This document shows positions 47,482 to 55,719 of a stretch of DNA of 64,000 bases, piece by piece. A program made the position numbers and the translations under genes. Position 1 is the first letter of the stretch. Every line of letters starts with the position of its first letter. Location of the stretch: contig NZ_JABSQR010000010.1 in assembly GCF_013215705.1 (NCBI RefSeq), forward strand, positions 62,001 to 126,000. Direction: 5' to 3'. The DNA comes from Moritella sp. (lineage in GTDB: Bacteria > Pseudomonadota > Gammaproteobacteria > Enterobacterales > Moritellaceae). A model generated the notes under the pieces. It was not told the origin of the DNA, ran no database searches, and saw only the letters and a list, made by a program, of their open reading frames with translations.

Positions 47482-48123
47482 ATGCTATCAACTGAAAACA
47501 TCATCACGCAAGTGAAACGTAGTGTTCAGCTGCTATCTGCAACCTACATTGTACTGTTTGGCTTATTGTTTACTATCACGATGATAAGCGGTTATTACAA
47601 TATACCGATCTCGTCGTTTACCCGTGATCCAACTGTGGTGCTGGGGGGGCCTTCGTATATTGGTTTTATATCTAACATAGGTATATTATTTTGGGCTTTT
47701 ACTGCGGCGATCTGTCTTTTTTCTTCAGTTATTCATAAGCAAGGCAATAACCAAGCGACCTCTCAATTTTTGCTCTATTCAGGGTTACTTACCTTGTGGT
47801 TGTTATTGGATGATATGTTTATGTTGCATGATTCATTGCTACCTAATCATTTGATGATACCTGAAAAACTGGTTTACTTAGGCTACGTAACAATCGTTCT
47901 AGTTTATCTGGTTAAATTCAGAACTGAAATATTGAACCACGAGTACGCAACTTTATTTATCGCTTTTAGCTTCTTTGCACTGTCAGTTTTGGCTGATTTA
48001 TTGTTAGAACAACAAGGGTTTGAATTTTTGCTCGAGGATGGCTTGAAGTTATTCGGGATTGTTACCTGGTTTATATTCTTTTTCAGAACATGCCGAGTTT
48101 ATCTTCAACGGGAGGGCGTGTGA
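47482..48123 (+). CDS. Membrane protein of unknown function, 213 aa
   Basis: I do not recognise a family. The protein has about six hydrophobic segments (for example YIVLFGLLFTITMISGYY, GILFWAFTAAICLFSSVI, FLLYSGLLTLWLLLDDMFML, LFIAFSFFALSVLADLLL). It has an acidic-His motif at the end of helix 3 (LLDDMFMLHDSLLPNHL) that could bind a metal or be catalytic, in a pattern reminiscent of membrane hydrolases. The start follows TTAGGAG. It stands 155 bases after nosL and seems separate from it, ending at a bidirectional terminator. Confidence 0.8.
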   Translation: MLSTENIITQVKRSVQLLSATYIVLFGLLFTITMISGYYNIPISSFTRDPTVVLGGPSYIGFISNIGILFWAFTAAICLFSSVIHKQGNNQATSQFLLYSGLLTLWLLLDDMFMLHDSLLPNHLMIPEKLVYLGYVTIVLVYLVKFRTEILNHEYATLFIAFSFFALSVLADLLLEQQGFEFLLEDGLKLFGIVTWFIFFFRTCRVYLQREGV

Positions 48124-48186
48124 AAATGAGTCAGTAACTAACTATGGCTCAGTAATCATTAAACACAAATAATCAGTGGCAGTCAT

Positions 48187-48222
48187 AAACACACATACAG
48201 TTCCCTTGTCATGTGTGTTTTC
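48187..48222. terminator. Bidirectional terminator between convergent genes
   Basis: AAACACACAT and ATGTGTGTTT pair across a 14-base loop, with T-rich ends on both strands. It lies between the stop codons of the 213-aa membrane protein (+) and the 88-aa gene (-). Confidence 0.75.
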
Positions 48223-48253
48223 GGTGTGCATTGCTGCAGACGGTATCGCCTAA

Positions 48254-48520
48254 TTAAACAACTACGTATTGTTTTGCTTGTCTTGCTTCAACGATATATC
48301 TTCTTTTTAGCTTTTTAGCCATGTCTGGTGTTAGATCTGAATGCAACATTTCTAATGTGCTTTGACCTTTACTTTTCAGGTACGCGACAACTAATGGACG
48401 TGTTGGGTCTGCGTGATTTTTAGCCCATTCATAGCTTTTTACTGCGTTTGCTGGTGGCGTTTTTTTCGCTGCGATATATACACTACCATCAGGAAAAGAT
48501 ACACGGTAAATATTGATCAT
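48254..48520 (-). CDS. Small conserved-looking protein of unknown function, 88 aa
   Basis: A basic protein beginning IYRVSFPDGSVYIAAKKTPP and continuing NAVKSYEWAKNHADPTRPLV. The first 20 residues faintly recall the start of GIY-YIG domains (Y.I....G.VYIG), but the fold cannot be assigned from this. It is monocistronic, with a leader carrying AGTGAG before the ATG and a shared terminator after it, and its codon use looks native. I consider it a real gene. Confidence 0.65.
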   Translation of the reverse strand: MINIYRVSFPDGSVYIAAKKTPPANAVKSYEWAKNHADPTRPLVVAYLKSKGQSTLEMLHSDLTPDMAKKLKRRYIVEARQAKQYVVV

Positions 48521-48826
48521 TTTGTTCTCACTTTAATCTTCGTCATCAAAATACTAAATTTTATCGACCTAGTATGACAGCTTTTCGAGTGTTAAACATA
48601 ATTACTTAGATCTCGCACCGAGCCAATTGTACTTATTGCTTGAATCCAGTACCACTTAGTTAATGCAATAGGTATTAAACGCGGATGGTTTAAGTAATTA
48701 ACCCGCTTGTATCGACATAATCTTGGTCATACCGTTGGCATTGTCTGTTATGTACACCGGAACCGACATTGTACCGTGAGGTAAATTATTGAGTTTAACG
48801 AGGTGAATTCATATATTAATGAATGA
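48521..48826. other. Intergenic region upstream of the APE cluster
   Basis: No ORF is visible. It should hold the divergent promoters of the 88-aa gene (-) and of the APE cluster (+). A terminator at 48827-48862 in + orientation ends something within this gap, so a small RNA or leader transcript may lie here. Confidence 0.4.
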
Positions 48827-48862
48827 GCGATGATTACAGTTTTAGTGGTCATCGCTTTTTTT
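48827..48862 (+). terminator. Terminator-like hairpin with no gene before it
   Basis: GCGATGA and TCATCGC pair across a 15-base loop and are followed by TTTTTTT, 96 bases before the methyltransferase ATG. The nearest upstream gene on this strand ends 700 bases earlier at another terminator, so this is a leader attenuator or the end of a small RNA. Confidence 0.75.
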
Positions 48863-48958
48863 ATGACGGAAAACATGATGTTAATAAGGAAACGAATAGT
48901 TATTTATATTAGACTCGTAAACATATATTAGCGTGTTGAATTAACTCATGGAGTAATA

Positions 48959-50029
48959 ATGGCTTTTTATGATAAACCAGCTGAAGTCTCAGCGTTTAAT
49001 GCAAAGTTTGAAGCACAGAAGATTGCCTTTGCACCCGTTGCATTTCAGGTGGCGCGTTGCCTATTAAAGTTTGGTATTTTAAAAGCGGTTGATGACGAAG
49101 GTAAGCAAGGCATTAGTTTGTCAGCATTGACAAACAAGCTTGATACCAGTGAATACGGTATCAGTGTATTGCTTGATATGGGATTAAGCATGGGGCTAGT
49201 GTGGCAACAAGATGACAACTTTATTTTAGATAAAGTGGGTTACTTTTTGCTTCACGATGATATGGCATTAAAGAATCTCGATTTTACCCACCATGTTTGT
49301 TACCAAGGTCTGTTTGATTTAGATAAAGCCATTGAAACCGGCACGCCTGCTGGCCTGCATGTATTTGGTGATTGGAAAACGATTTATCCGGGTCTGAGTC
49401 AATTACCCGAAGAAGCGAAAAGAAGTTGGTTTGAATTTGATCATTACTATTCAGACCATGCCTTTCCTGAAGTACTGGCATTATTGTTTGAACACAAGCC
49501 AAAACACATTTTAGATGTGGGTGGCAATACCGGTAAATGGTCATTAGCGTGTACCAAGCATGATGAAAACGTCAACGTTACTATCATGGATTTACCGGGG
49601 CAGCTTAATGTGGCATTGGCAAATGCGAAAGAGGCGGGTGTTGACGATCGTATTCACGGCCATGAAACCGATTTACTTGATGAAAGCCGCACCTTCTTTG
49701 CTGGTGCCGATACCATCTGGATGAGTCAGTTTTTAGACTGTTTTAGCAAAAGCGAGATCTTAAGTATTCTTAAACGTGCTGCTGACGTTATGACAGCCGA
49801 TAGTCGTTTATATATCTTAGAAACGTTCTGGGATAGACAGCCCTACGAAGCGGGTGCTTATTGTGTCAATGCTACGTCTATCTACTTTACTGCTATGGCC
49901 AATGGCAATAGTCGTATGTATCACTCTAAAGATATGATGCGTTTGATCCAAGAAGCGGGTATGTATATTGACCAAGATACCGATGATTTGGGTCTTGGCC
50001 ATACGCTTCTCGCTTGTAAAAAGAAATAA
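48959..50029 (+). CDS. SAM-dependent methyltransferase of the aryl polyene cluster
   Basis: A 356-aa enzyme with an N-terminal dimerisation winged-helix region (residues about 15-100) and a class I methyltransferase domain with the SAM motif HILDVGGNTGKWSL (near residue 185), then IMDLPGQLNVA and WMSQFLDCF. It resembles the O-methyltransferase family 2. In known APE pathways a methyltransferase methylates the aryl head group (4-hydroxy-3-methyl- or 3,5-dimethylphenyl), and this gene is the likely counterpart. A GGAG site precedes the ATG. A terminator separates it from the next gene. Confidence 0.85.
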   Translation: MAFYDKPAEVSAFNAKFEAQKIAFAPVAFQVARCLLKFGILKAVDDEGKQGISLSALTNKLDTSEYGISVLLDMGLSMGLVWQQDDNFILDKVGYFLLHDDMALKNLDFTHHVCYQGLFDLDKAIETGTPAGLHVFGDWKTIYPGLSQLPEEAKRSWFEFDHYYSDHAFPEVLALLFEHKPKHILDVGGNTGKWSLACTKHDENVNVTIMDLPGQLNVALANAKEAGVDDRIHGHETDLLDESRTFFAGADTIWMSQFLDCFSKSEILSILKRAADVMTADSRLYILETFWDRQPYEAGAYCVNATSIYFTAMANGNSRMYHSKDMMRLIQEAGMYIDQDTDDLGLGHTLLACKKK

Positions 50030-50202
50030 TCGAGAATATTGACAGTAATATTTTGTAAGCGAAAGTAAGCGTTGTTATTGTTGCATTTACAATCAAATAG
50101 TCATTATCAGCTTATAAAATAGAATAAACCATCCGATGTAACCAGTTGATAGTTATTGCGTTTTAAATTTAGCTGTTGATTTATTGTTCACGATTAATTA
50201 TT

Positions 50203-50236
50203 ATGGCGGCATATTTATTGCCGCCATTTTAGTTTT
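50203..50236 (+). terminator. Hairpin between the methyltransferase and APE core operon
   Basis: ATGGCGGC and GCCGCCAT pair across a 9-base loop and are followed by TTTAGTTTT. It ends one base before the AGGAG of the next gene, so it may act as an attenuator or, if folded, partly hide the ribosome-binding site. Confidence 0.75.
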
Positions 50237-50247
50237 AGGAGAAACCG

Positions 50248-51120
50248 TTGAAGTTACATCTAGAAAGTATTAGCTCTTGGTCAACTTCCGGCGCTGAAAA
50301 AACTAACAATACTGACGGCATGCAAAAAAAATCATCAGTTTGGCCAAAGTTAGAGTTTGTGCCGGCAATGCAACGTCGACGTTTAAGCCCTTTCGCTAAG
50401 ATTGCACTGTATACGGCTGAAAATGCGCTCTCTGCAGCGTCTACATTGGCTGAAACATCAGTGTCTGAAGCACCAGAACTTGAAATGTCAGAACTTGAAA
50501 TATCAAAACAATTAGCACAAATTGATATTGTATTCTCGAGTCGTCATGGTGATTTACACAAAACATCAACATTACTGACTGATCTTGCTGCAGAGCAAGA
50601 TATTTCACCGACCGCATTCAGTACTTCTGTTCATAATGCGGTGCCGGGCTTATACAGTATCCTCAAGCAAAATAAACAAGCAATTAACGCCATATCTGCA
50701 GGTAAAGATAGCTTCTTTTATGCGTTTGTTGATGCCTACGCGCGACTAAAATCAGGTCGAGCCAATAAGCTACTTATCGTGCATGTTGACCGTGAACTGC
50801 CAGAATTGTATTCCCAGTTTCAAGATGAACAGCAAGTGGATCATGCGGTTGCTATGGTGGTGACGCTAACGCCTACGCCAGCGACAATTGCCAATATCGA
50901 CATTAATTTTAGCACCTTCTCGGGCGCTGACAACGGCGATAAGCAAGGCGTTCAACAAGATACGGCTGAATTGAATTTGCCCGCAGCCTTGTGTTTTATT
51001 AACTGGTTTGATACCAACTTAGGTTTAACACCAAAAATAGTATCAAAATCAACGTTACAATATACGTCTGATCGCCATATTTGGACTTGTGATTTAATCT
51101 CCGGATCAATGAATGTTTAA
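50248..51120 (+). CDS. Chain-length-factor-like beta-ketoacyl synthase (APE)
   Basis: A 290-aa protein with the beta-ketoacyl synthase-like fold of the short type found in APE clusters (Pfam family near PF13723). Recognisable are MQRRRLSPFAKIAL, VFSSRHGDLHKT, SVHNAVPGLYSI and AGKDSFFYAFVDA. The active-site Cys of true ketosynthases is not in place, so it probably partners a catalytic ketosynthase as a chain-length factor. The start is TTG with a strong AGGAG 6 bases upstream. First gene of a long overlapping operon; it overlaps the next by 8 bases. Confidence 0.85.
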   Translation: MKLHLESISSWSTSGAEKTNNTDGMQKKSSVWPKLEFVPAMQRRRLSPFAKIALYTAENALSAASTLAETSVSEAPELEMSELEISKQLAQIDIVFSSRHGDLHKTSTLLTDLAAEQDISPTAFSTSVHNAVPGLYSILKQNKQAINAISAGKDSFFYAFVDAYARLKSGRANKLLIVHVDRELPELYSQFQDEQQVDHAVAMVVTLTPTPATIANIDINFSTFSGADNGDKQGVQQDTAELNLPAALCFINWFDTNLGLTPKIVSKSTLQYTSDRHIWTCDLISGSMNV

Positions 51121-51904
51121 GGCACTTAACTATGTTTATAAAGCGCTTAATTATCTTTGGCGTTTATTTGCTACGGCTACGTGCTTTAGCTTATTTGGCG
51201 TGGGTGGGTTGATACTGACGGTGTTGGTATTTCCGCTACAGAAATTGTGTATTCGTGGTGAGCAAGCGCAAAAACGTGCAGCCCGTAAAACCGTACATTA
51301 TAGTTTCCGGCTTTTTATTGCCACCATGGCGTTTACGCGGATCTTCGCATTTGATCTGCGTGATAGAGCAACGTTGGCTCAACTGCAAGGTCAGTTAGTG
51401 CTTGCTAATCATCCCTCGTTGATTGATGTGGTGGTATTGCTGTCTATTATCCCCAATGCTGATTGCGTGGTAAAAGCCCATTTATTTAGCAATCCCTTTA
51501 TTCGTGGGGTGATAAAAAATGCCGGTTATATCAGTAACGCTGACCCCGAAGCCTTGCTCGATGCGTGTAAATCATCATTAGATCAGGGTAATAATCTGAT
51601 TATATTCCCTGAAGGTACACGTACCGTACCGGGAAAAGAAGTAGTTTTTCAACGTGGAGCAGCCAATATCGCCTTACGTTGTCAGGTACCAATTACCACA
51701 GTATTAATTAATGTCACGCCAAGTACATTAACCAAAGCAGAATCTTGGTATCAGATCCCAAGCGAAAAAGCTAAATTTATGCTGCAGTTAACACGTAATG
51801 TACCGTCAATTTCAACTGCAGCAACACCTATGAGTAAACAAGTTCGCCATTATTGCCGTGAACTTGAAAGTTATTTTAAACAGGAACTACAGATCCATGA
51901 CTGA
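51113..51904 (+). CDS. PlsC-type lysophospholipid/acyl acyltransferase (APE)
   Basis: A 263-aa membrane-associated acyltransferase. It has an N-terminal hydrophobic segment (FATATCFSLFGVGGLILTVLV), the catalytic block LANHPSLIDVVVLL (Asn-His-x4-Asp), and the substrate-binding FPEGTRT. In APE clusters such enzymes are thought to attach the polyene or a fatty chain to a lipid anchor. It overlaps both neighbours by 8 bases. Confidence 0.88.
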   Translation: MFKALNYVYKALNYLWRLFATATCFSLFGVGGLILTVLVFPLQKLCIRGEQAQKRAARKTVHYSFRLFIATMAFTRIFAFDLRDRATLAQLQGQLVLANHPSLIDVVVLLSIIPNADCVVKAHLFSNPFIRGVIKNAGYISNADPEALLDACKSSLDQGNNLIIFPEGTRTVPGKEVVFQRGAANIALRCQVPITTVLINVTPSTLTKAESWYQIPSEKAKFMLQLTRNVPSISTAATPMSKQVRHYCRELESYFKQELQIHD

Positions 51905-52160
51905 ATTAAAAACTGAGCTAAAGCAGCTTATTATTGCGGAACTAGACCTTGAAGATATTGAAGTTGAAGATATTAACGATGCGGATGCATTGTTTGTTGA
52001 AGGCTTAGGTTTAGATAGTATCGATGCGCTTGAATTAGGTCTGATCCTAAAGAAACATTACAACATCAAAATCGATGCAAACTCGGAAGAGATTAAACAC
52101 CATTTTTCATCGATTAATGCATTAAGTGCATTCATTACTCAGACTCGCACAGCGGCTTAA
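51897..52160 (+). CDS. Acyl carrier protein 1 (APE)
   Basis: An 87-aa acidic carrier protein with the phosphopantetheine site GLGLDSIDALEL (S41). The ATG at 51897 overlaps the acyltransferase stop, which fits this operon's style; an upstream in-frame start would run far into that gene. It carries the growing aryl polyene intermediates. The second carrier follows after 13 bases. Confidence 0.92.
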   Translation: MTELKTELKQLIIAELDLEDIEVEDINDADALFVEGLGLDSIDALELGLILKKHYNIKIDANSEEIKHHFSSINALSAFITQTRTAA

Positions 52161-52173
52161 TTAAGGATTTTCC

Positions 52174-52425
52174 ATGCAATCTAGAGAACAGATCTACCAA
52201 ACACTAGCCGATATCTTAATTGAAGAATTTGAAATTGAAGCCGATGATATTAGCTTGGAAGCTAATTTATATACTGACTTAGACTTAGACAGTATTGATG
52301 CCATTGATTTAGTGATTAAATTACGCGACATTACTAACGAAAAAATTGAACCTGAAGTGTTTAAATTAGTACGTACAGTAGAAGACGTTGTAAACGAAAT
52401 CGAAAAACTAACGTTAACGAAATAA
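52174..52425 (+). CDS. Acyl carrier protein 2 (APE)
   Basis: An 83-aa acidic carrier protein with the site LDLDSIDAIDL (S40). APE pathways use two different carrier proteins, one mainly for the starter and one for elongation; which is which cannot be told here. The start follows AAGGATTTTCC. Confidence 0.92.
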   Translation: MQSREQIYQTLADILIEEFEIEADDISLEANLYTDLDLDSIDAIDLVIKLRDITNEKIEPEVFKLVRTVEDVVNEIEKLTLTK

Positions 52426-52470
52426 TCGTTGTTCGCTTAGTGCATCGGTGAGTCATATGTTGAAGACTTT

Positions 52471-53091
52471 ATGTTGAAAAAAATAGTTACTGTGCTGTTG
52501 GGATTGTGCTTATTGCTCTATCCCTTTGCTGTCTATTTAGGACTAAATTATGTTAGTCCTTTTTGGCTTGCCCTGGGTTTGTTAGCCTTGTTAATGTCGC
52601 GTTTAGTGATGTTACGTGGGGTCTTAAATAAAATGCCGTGGTTGTTACCTGCTACCGCACTGGGTGGCTTAGCGATAGTTACCTCGTTATTCACGGACTC
52701 TGATATTGGTTTTAAGTTATACCCACTGATGGTCAACTTTGCCATGCTGGCGGTATTTGCGTATTCATACCTTAAACCGCCCACCGTCATTGAAACGTTT
52801 GCGCGATTACAAGATCCGAACTTACCTGAACATGCGATTAATTACACCCGTAAAGTTACCTTAGTGTGGTGTGCTTTCTTCATCATTAATGCCAGTATTT
52901 CATTGTACACGGCGTTATATTGCTCATTTAAAGTGTGGACTCTTTATAACGGTTTCATTGCTTATATCCTGATTGGCAGTCTATGTGCGGTTGAATTTGT
53001 TGTGCGCCTGTTTGTACAGCGTCAGCACGCCAAGGATAATGCCGAAATCAGTGACAACTCAAGCATTGAAACTGCGAACAAGGAAGCTTAA
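52471..53091 (+). CDS. APE-cluster membrane protein (COG4648-like)
   Basis: A 206-aa protein with about six hydrophobic segments (for example IVTVLLGLCLLLYPFAVYLG, SPFWLALGLLALLMSRLVML, LYNGFIAYILIGSLCAVEFV) and a polar tail. Proteins of this kind lie between the ACPs and the AMP ligase in APE clusters. The function is unknown, possibly a scaffold for the pathway at the membrane. The next gene starts 3 bases after its stop. Confidence 0.75.
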   Translation: MLKKIVTVLLGLCLLLYPFAVYLGLNYVSPFWLALGLLALLMSRLVMLRGVLNKMPWLLPATALGGLAIVTSLFTDSDIGFKLYPLMVNFAMLAVFAYSYLKPPTVIETFARLQDPNLPEHAINYTRKVTLVWCAFFIINASISLYTALYCSFKVWTLYNGFIAYILIGSLCAVEFVVRLFVQRQHAKDNAEISDNSSIETANKEA

Positions 53092-53094
53092 GCA

Positions 53095-54546
53095 ATGACG
53101 GAACTGTCGCTATGTCAGCGTGATATTTGCTTTTACCTTAACAAGCAAGCCTACAGTTTTGAGCAATTTAATGCGGATATTAGCCATACTCGGCAGGTGA
53201 TCCGCCAAACGCATGCCGACAGTGTGTTGTTATTTCATCAATCAAGCTATCAGTTTAGTGTTGGTTTTTTTGCCCTCGCACTAGAAGGTCGGCACATTGT
53301 TATGCCACCTAATGCACAGCAGCAAACGCTCATGTATATCGCGCCGCAATGTCAGGCTACGCTCGGTGATATAAATGTCGACGGTCTCGATGCGATCAAC
53401 ACGCCATTAATTGATACGCCTTTAATCAACGAGAGTAGTAGTGCCAGACATGATGTGCTTGCTGCTCAGATCCAGCCATTACAAAATAGAGCGGAGCTGT
53501 TTACACCATTAGACTGTCAAATTACCTTTTTCACTTCGGGTTCGACCGGACAGCATAAACCGATTGTGAAACAGTTTAGTCAGCTTAACTGCGAAGTTGA
53601 TGTATTGATTAAAACTTTTACTGCGCGGTTAGAAAACTCACAGTTGTTGTTAAGCACGGTTTCTCATCAGCATATCTATGGGCTGTTATTTAAACTGTTG
53701 TTGCCGTTAAAATCTGGCTTGGCCATTGTTAACGATACCTTTGAATACCCAGAACATATTAGTCAATATTTAAGTAAAGAGTTAACCGAAGGGTTAGATA
53801 AAGAGTTAACTGAAAAGTTAGCTGATGGCACCCGAACGGCATTGTTGATCTCAAGCCCTGCACACCTAAAACGCCTGAGTTTAGACAATGTCTTGATGCC
53901 GAACAAAGCGCAATTACAAGCTGTGTTTAGTTCGGGCGGCCCGTTACCGTTTGAAATCGCGAAAACGTTATGTAAGCAATTATCGCAAGCACCCATTGAA
54001 GTATTTGGCAGTACCGAAACCGGTGGTATCGCCTGGCGACAGTGTCAAGAGTCTACCCCGAGTGCGTGGCAGGTTTTCCCTGATATTAGCTATCGTGTGA
54101 TGGCTGAAACTGCACAGTTGGTATTAACATCGCCCTATATTAATGACGCTAATTACGTGACAGAAGATCGCGTTCAGCGTATTGATGAGCAGCACTTTGC
54201 AATGTTAGGCCGCGCCGATCGCACGATTAAACACGAAGAAAAACGCCTTAACCTCGATCATATGGAACGCTGTTTACGGCAACATGTGCTGGTTAATGAG
54301 GTGCGGGTACTCGTACTCGATGGCGTCAAAAAGCAAGTGTTAGCAACAGTGATTGAATTGACCGAAGAAGGGCAGGCATTACTGAACGAACAAAGTAAAA
54401 AATCATTGAATGATAGCTTTAAACAGCATTTACTCGGTGAGTTTGAACGTATCTGTGTACCTAAGAAATGGCGCTACCCAGCACAAATGCCATTTAATTC
54501 TCAAGGTAAATTAGTGATTAAAGAATTGGAGAAATTGTTTGACTGA
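53095..54546 (+). CDS. AMP-dependent acyl/aryl ligase (APE starter activation)
   Basis: A 483-aa adenylate-forming enzyme with the P-loop TFFTSGSTGQHKPI (nt about 53525-53565), VFGSTETGGIAWRQ, LGRADRTIKHEEKRLNLDHME and a C-terminal catalytic Lys in NSQGKLV. It would activate the aryl carboxylic acid made from the ammonia-lyase product and load it on an ACP. It is the typical next gene after the membrane protein in APE clusters. GGAAG precedes the ATG. Confidence 0.88.
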   Translation: MTELSLCQRDICFYLNKQAYSFEQFNADISHTRQVIRQTHADSVLLFHQSSYQFSVGFFALALEGRHIVMPPNAQQQTLMYIAPQCQATLGDINVDGLDAINTPLIDTPLINESSSARHDVLAAQIQPLQNRAELFTPLDCQITFFTSGSTGQHKPIVKQFSQLNCEVDVLIKTFTARLENSQLLLSTVSHQHIYGLLFKLLLPLKSGLAIVNDTFEYPEHISQYLSKELTEGLDKELTEKLADGTRTALLISSPAHLKRLSLDNVLMPNKAQLQAVFSSGGPLPFEIAKTLCKQLSQAPIEVFGSTETGGIAWRQCQESTPSAWQVFPDISYRVMAETAQLVLTSPYINDANYVTEDRVQRIDEQHFAMLGRADRTIKHEEKRLNLDHMERCLRQHVLVNEVRVLVLDGVKKQVLATVIELTEEGQALLNEQSKKSLNDSFKQHLLGEFERICVPKKWRYPAQMPFNSQGKLVIKELEKLFD

Positions 54547-54979
54547 ATTAGTAAAAGTGGATGCCAGGATCCTGAATAAAGTGCTAAGTGATGACCGCGC
54601 TGTATTAACCTTGCATATCCCGACAGACCTAGATTACTTTAAAGGTCATTTCGATCAAGCACCAATTTTAGCCGGTGTGGTGCAATTGCATTGGGCGGCA
54701 AAGTTCGCACAACAATACTTAGACATTAGCGCAACGGATGTGATGGATATTCAAGTGCTGAAGTTTCAGGAAATGATCTTACCGGGTCAAGAAATTGTGC
54801 TCACGCTCACTAAAAAATCAACCGAGAAAGTGTTATTCAGTTATCAATCGACACCGCTAAACGGTGATATTAAATCTCATTCTTCTGGTCGACTTATTTT
54901 TGCTGAAACAGCCGTTCATCATGTTTTAGAAGACATAACGCTAACTATTTCAGAAGACAATAAAGCAGGTGAAGTGTGA
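54539..54979 (+). CDS. Hotdog-fold dehydratase (ApeI-like)
   Basis: A 146-aa hotdog protein with LDYFKGHFDQAPILAGVVQLHW, the FabA/FabZ-type active-site region (HF...P...GV.Q). It would dehydrate 3-hydroxyacyl-ACP intermediates during polyene growth. It starts with TTG after GGAGA, within the end of the ligase gene (8-base overlap), and overlaps the glycosyltransferase by GTGA. Confidence 0.85.
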   Translation: MTELVKVDARILNKVLSDDRAVLTLHIPTDLDYFKGHFDQAPILAGVVQLHWAAKFAQQYLDISATDVMDIQVLKFQEMILPGQEIVLTLTKKSTEKVLFSYQSTPLNGDIKSHSSGRLIFAETAVHHVLEDITLTISEDNKAGEV

Positions 54980-55713
54980 GTTATTGCATTGTCATTCCTA
55001 ATTATAACCACACCGTCGTGATTGATCAGTTATTAAGGTCTTTAGCGGCATTCAATTTACCAGTGATCATGGTGAACGATGGCAGTGATGCTGATAGTAG
55101 CGGATTTATGCAGGCGTTGGCTGATAGGTACAGTTATGTGACGCTAGTCAGTCATCCCTATAATCAGGGCAAAGGTGCTGCAGTGCAAACAGGTTTTAAA
55201 CAGGCTGATAAAATGGGTTTTACCCACGTGGTCCAAGTGGATGCTGATGGTCAGCATGATATTACTGATATCAGTAAATTGGTTGAATTATCACAGGCGC
55301 AGCCAAATCAGCTTATCAGTGGCAGACCAATTTATAATGAATCGGTACCGAAACATCGCTATTATGCCCGTTATTTAACTCATGTTTGGGTATGGATTGA
55401 AACGCTATCATTTGATATCAAAGATACCATGTGTGGTTTTCGGGTGTACCCACTGGCTGAGACATTAGGCTTGTTAGCGAAACATGGCTCTCTTGGCCAC
55501 TACATGGCGTTTGATACCGAGATCATGGTGCGTTTATATTGGGATGGTGTAGAAACGACGTTCTTACCAACCAAGGTTAACTACCCTGAAAATGGCGTAT
55601 CGCATTTCCGTTTATGGGAAGACAACGTGGCTATTTCCTGGATGCACACCCGTTTAGTGTTTGGCATGTTAACACGTTTACCGCAGTTATTATTGCGTAA
55701 ACTGGGGAAATAG
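54976..55713 (+). CDS. Family 2 glycosyltransferase (APE)
   Basis: A 245-aa GT-A fold enzyme: YCIVIPNYNH, VIMVNDGSDADS, the NQGKGAAVQTGF loop and VQVDADGQHD (the metal-binding Asp motif) are clear, as in dolichol-phosphate-mannose-synthase-like enzymes. In APE clusters a glycosyltransferase is thought to decorate the pigment or its anchor. GTG start with 4-base overlap to the dehydratase. Confidence 0.9.
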   Translation: MSYCIVIPNYNHTVVIDQLLRSLAAFNLPVIMVNDGSDADSSGFMQALADRYSYVTLVSHPYNQGKGAAVQTGFKQADKMGFTHVVQVDADGQHDITDISKLVELSQAQPNQLISGRPIYNESVPKHRYYARYLTHVWVWIETLSFDIKDTMCGFRVYPLAETLGLLAKHGSLGHYMAFDTEIMVRLYWDGVETTFLPTKVNYPENGVSHFRLWEDNVAISWMHTRLVFGMLTRLPQLLLRKLGK

Positions 55714-55719
55714 TACGAT

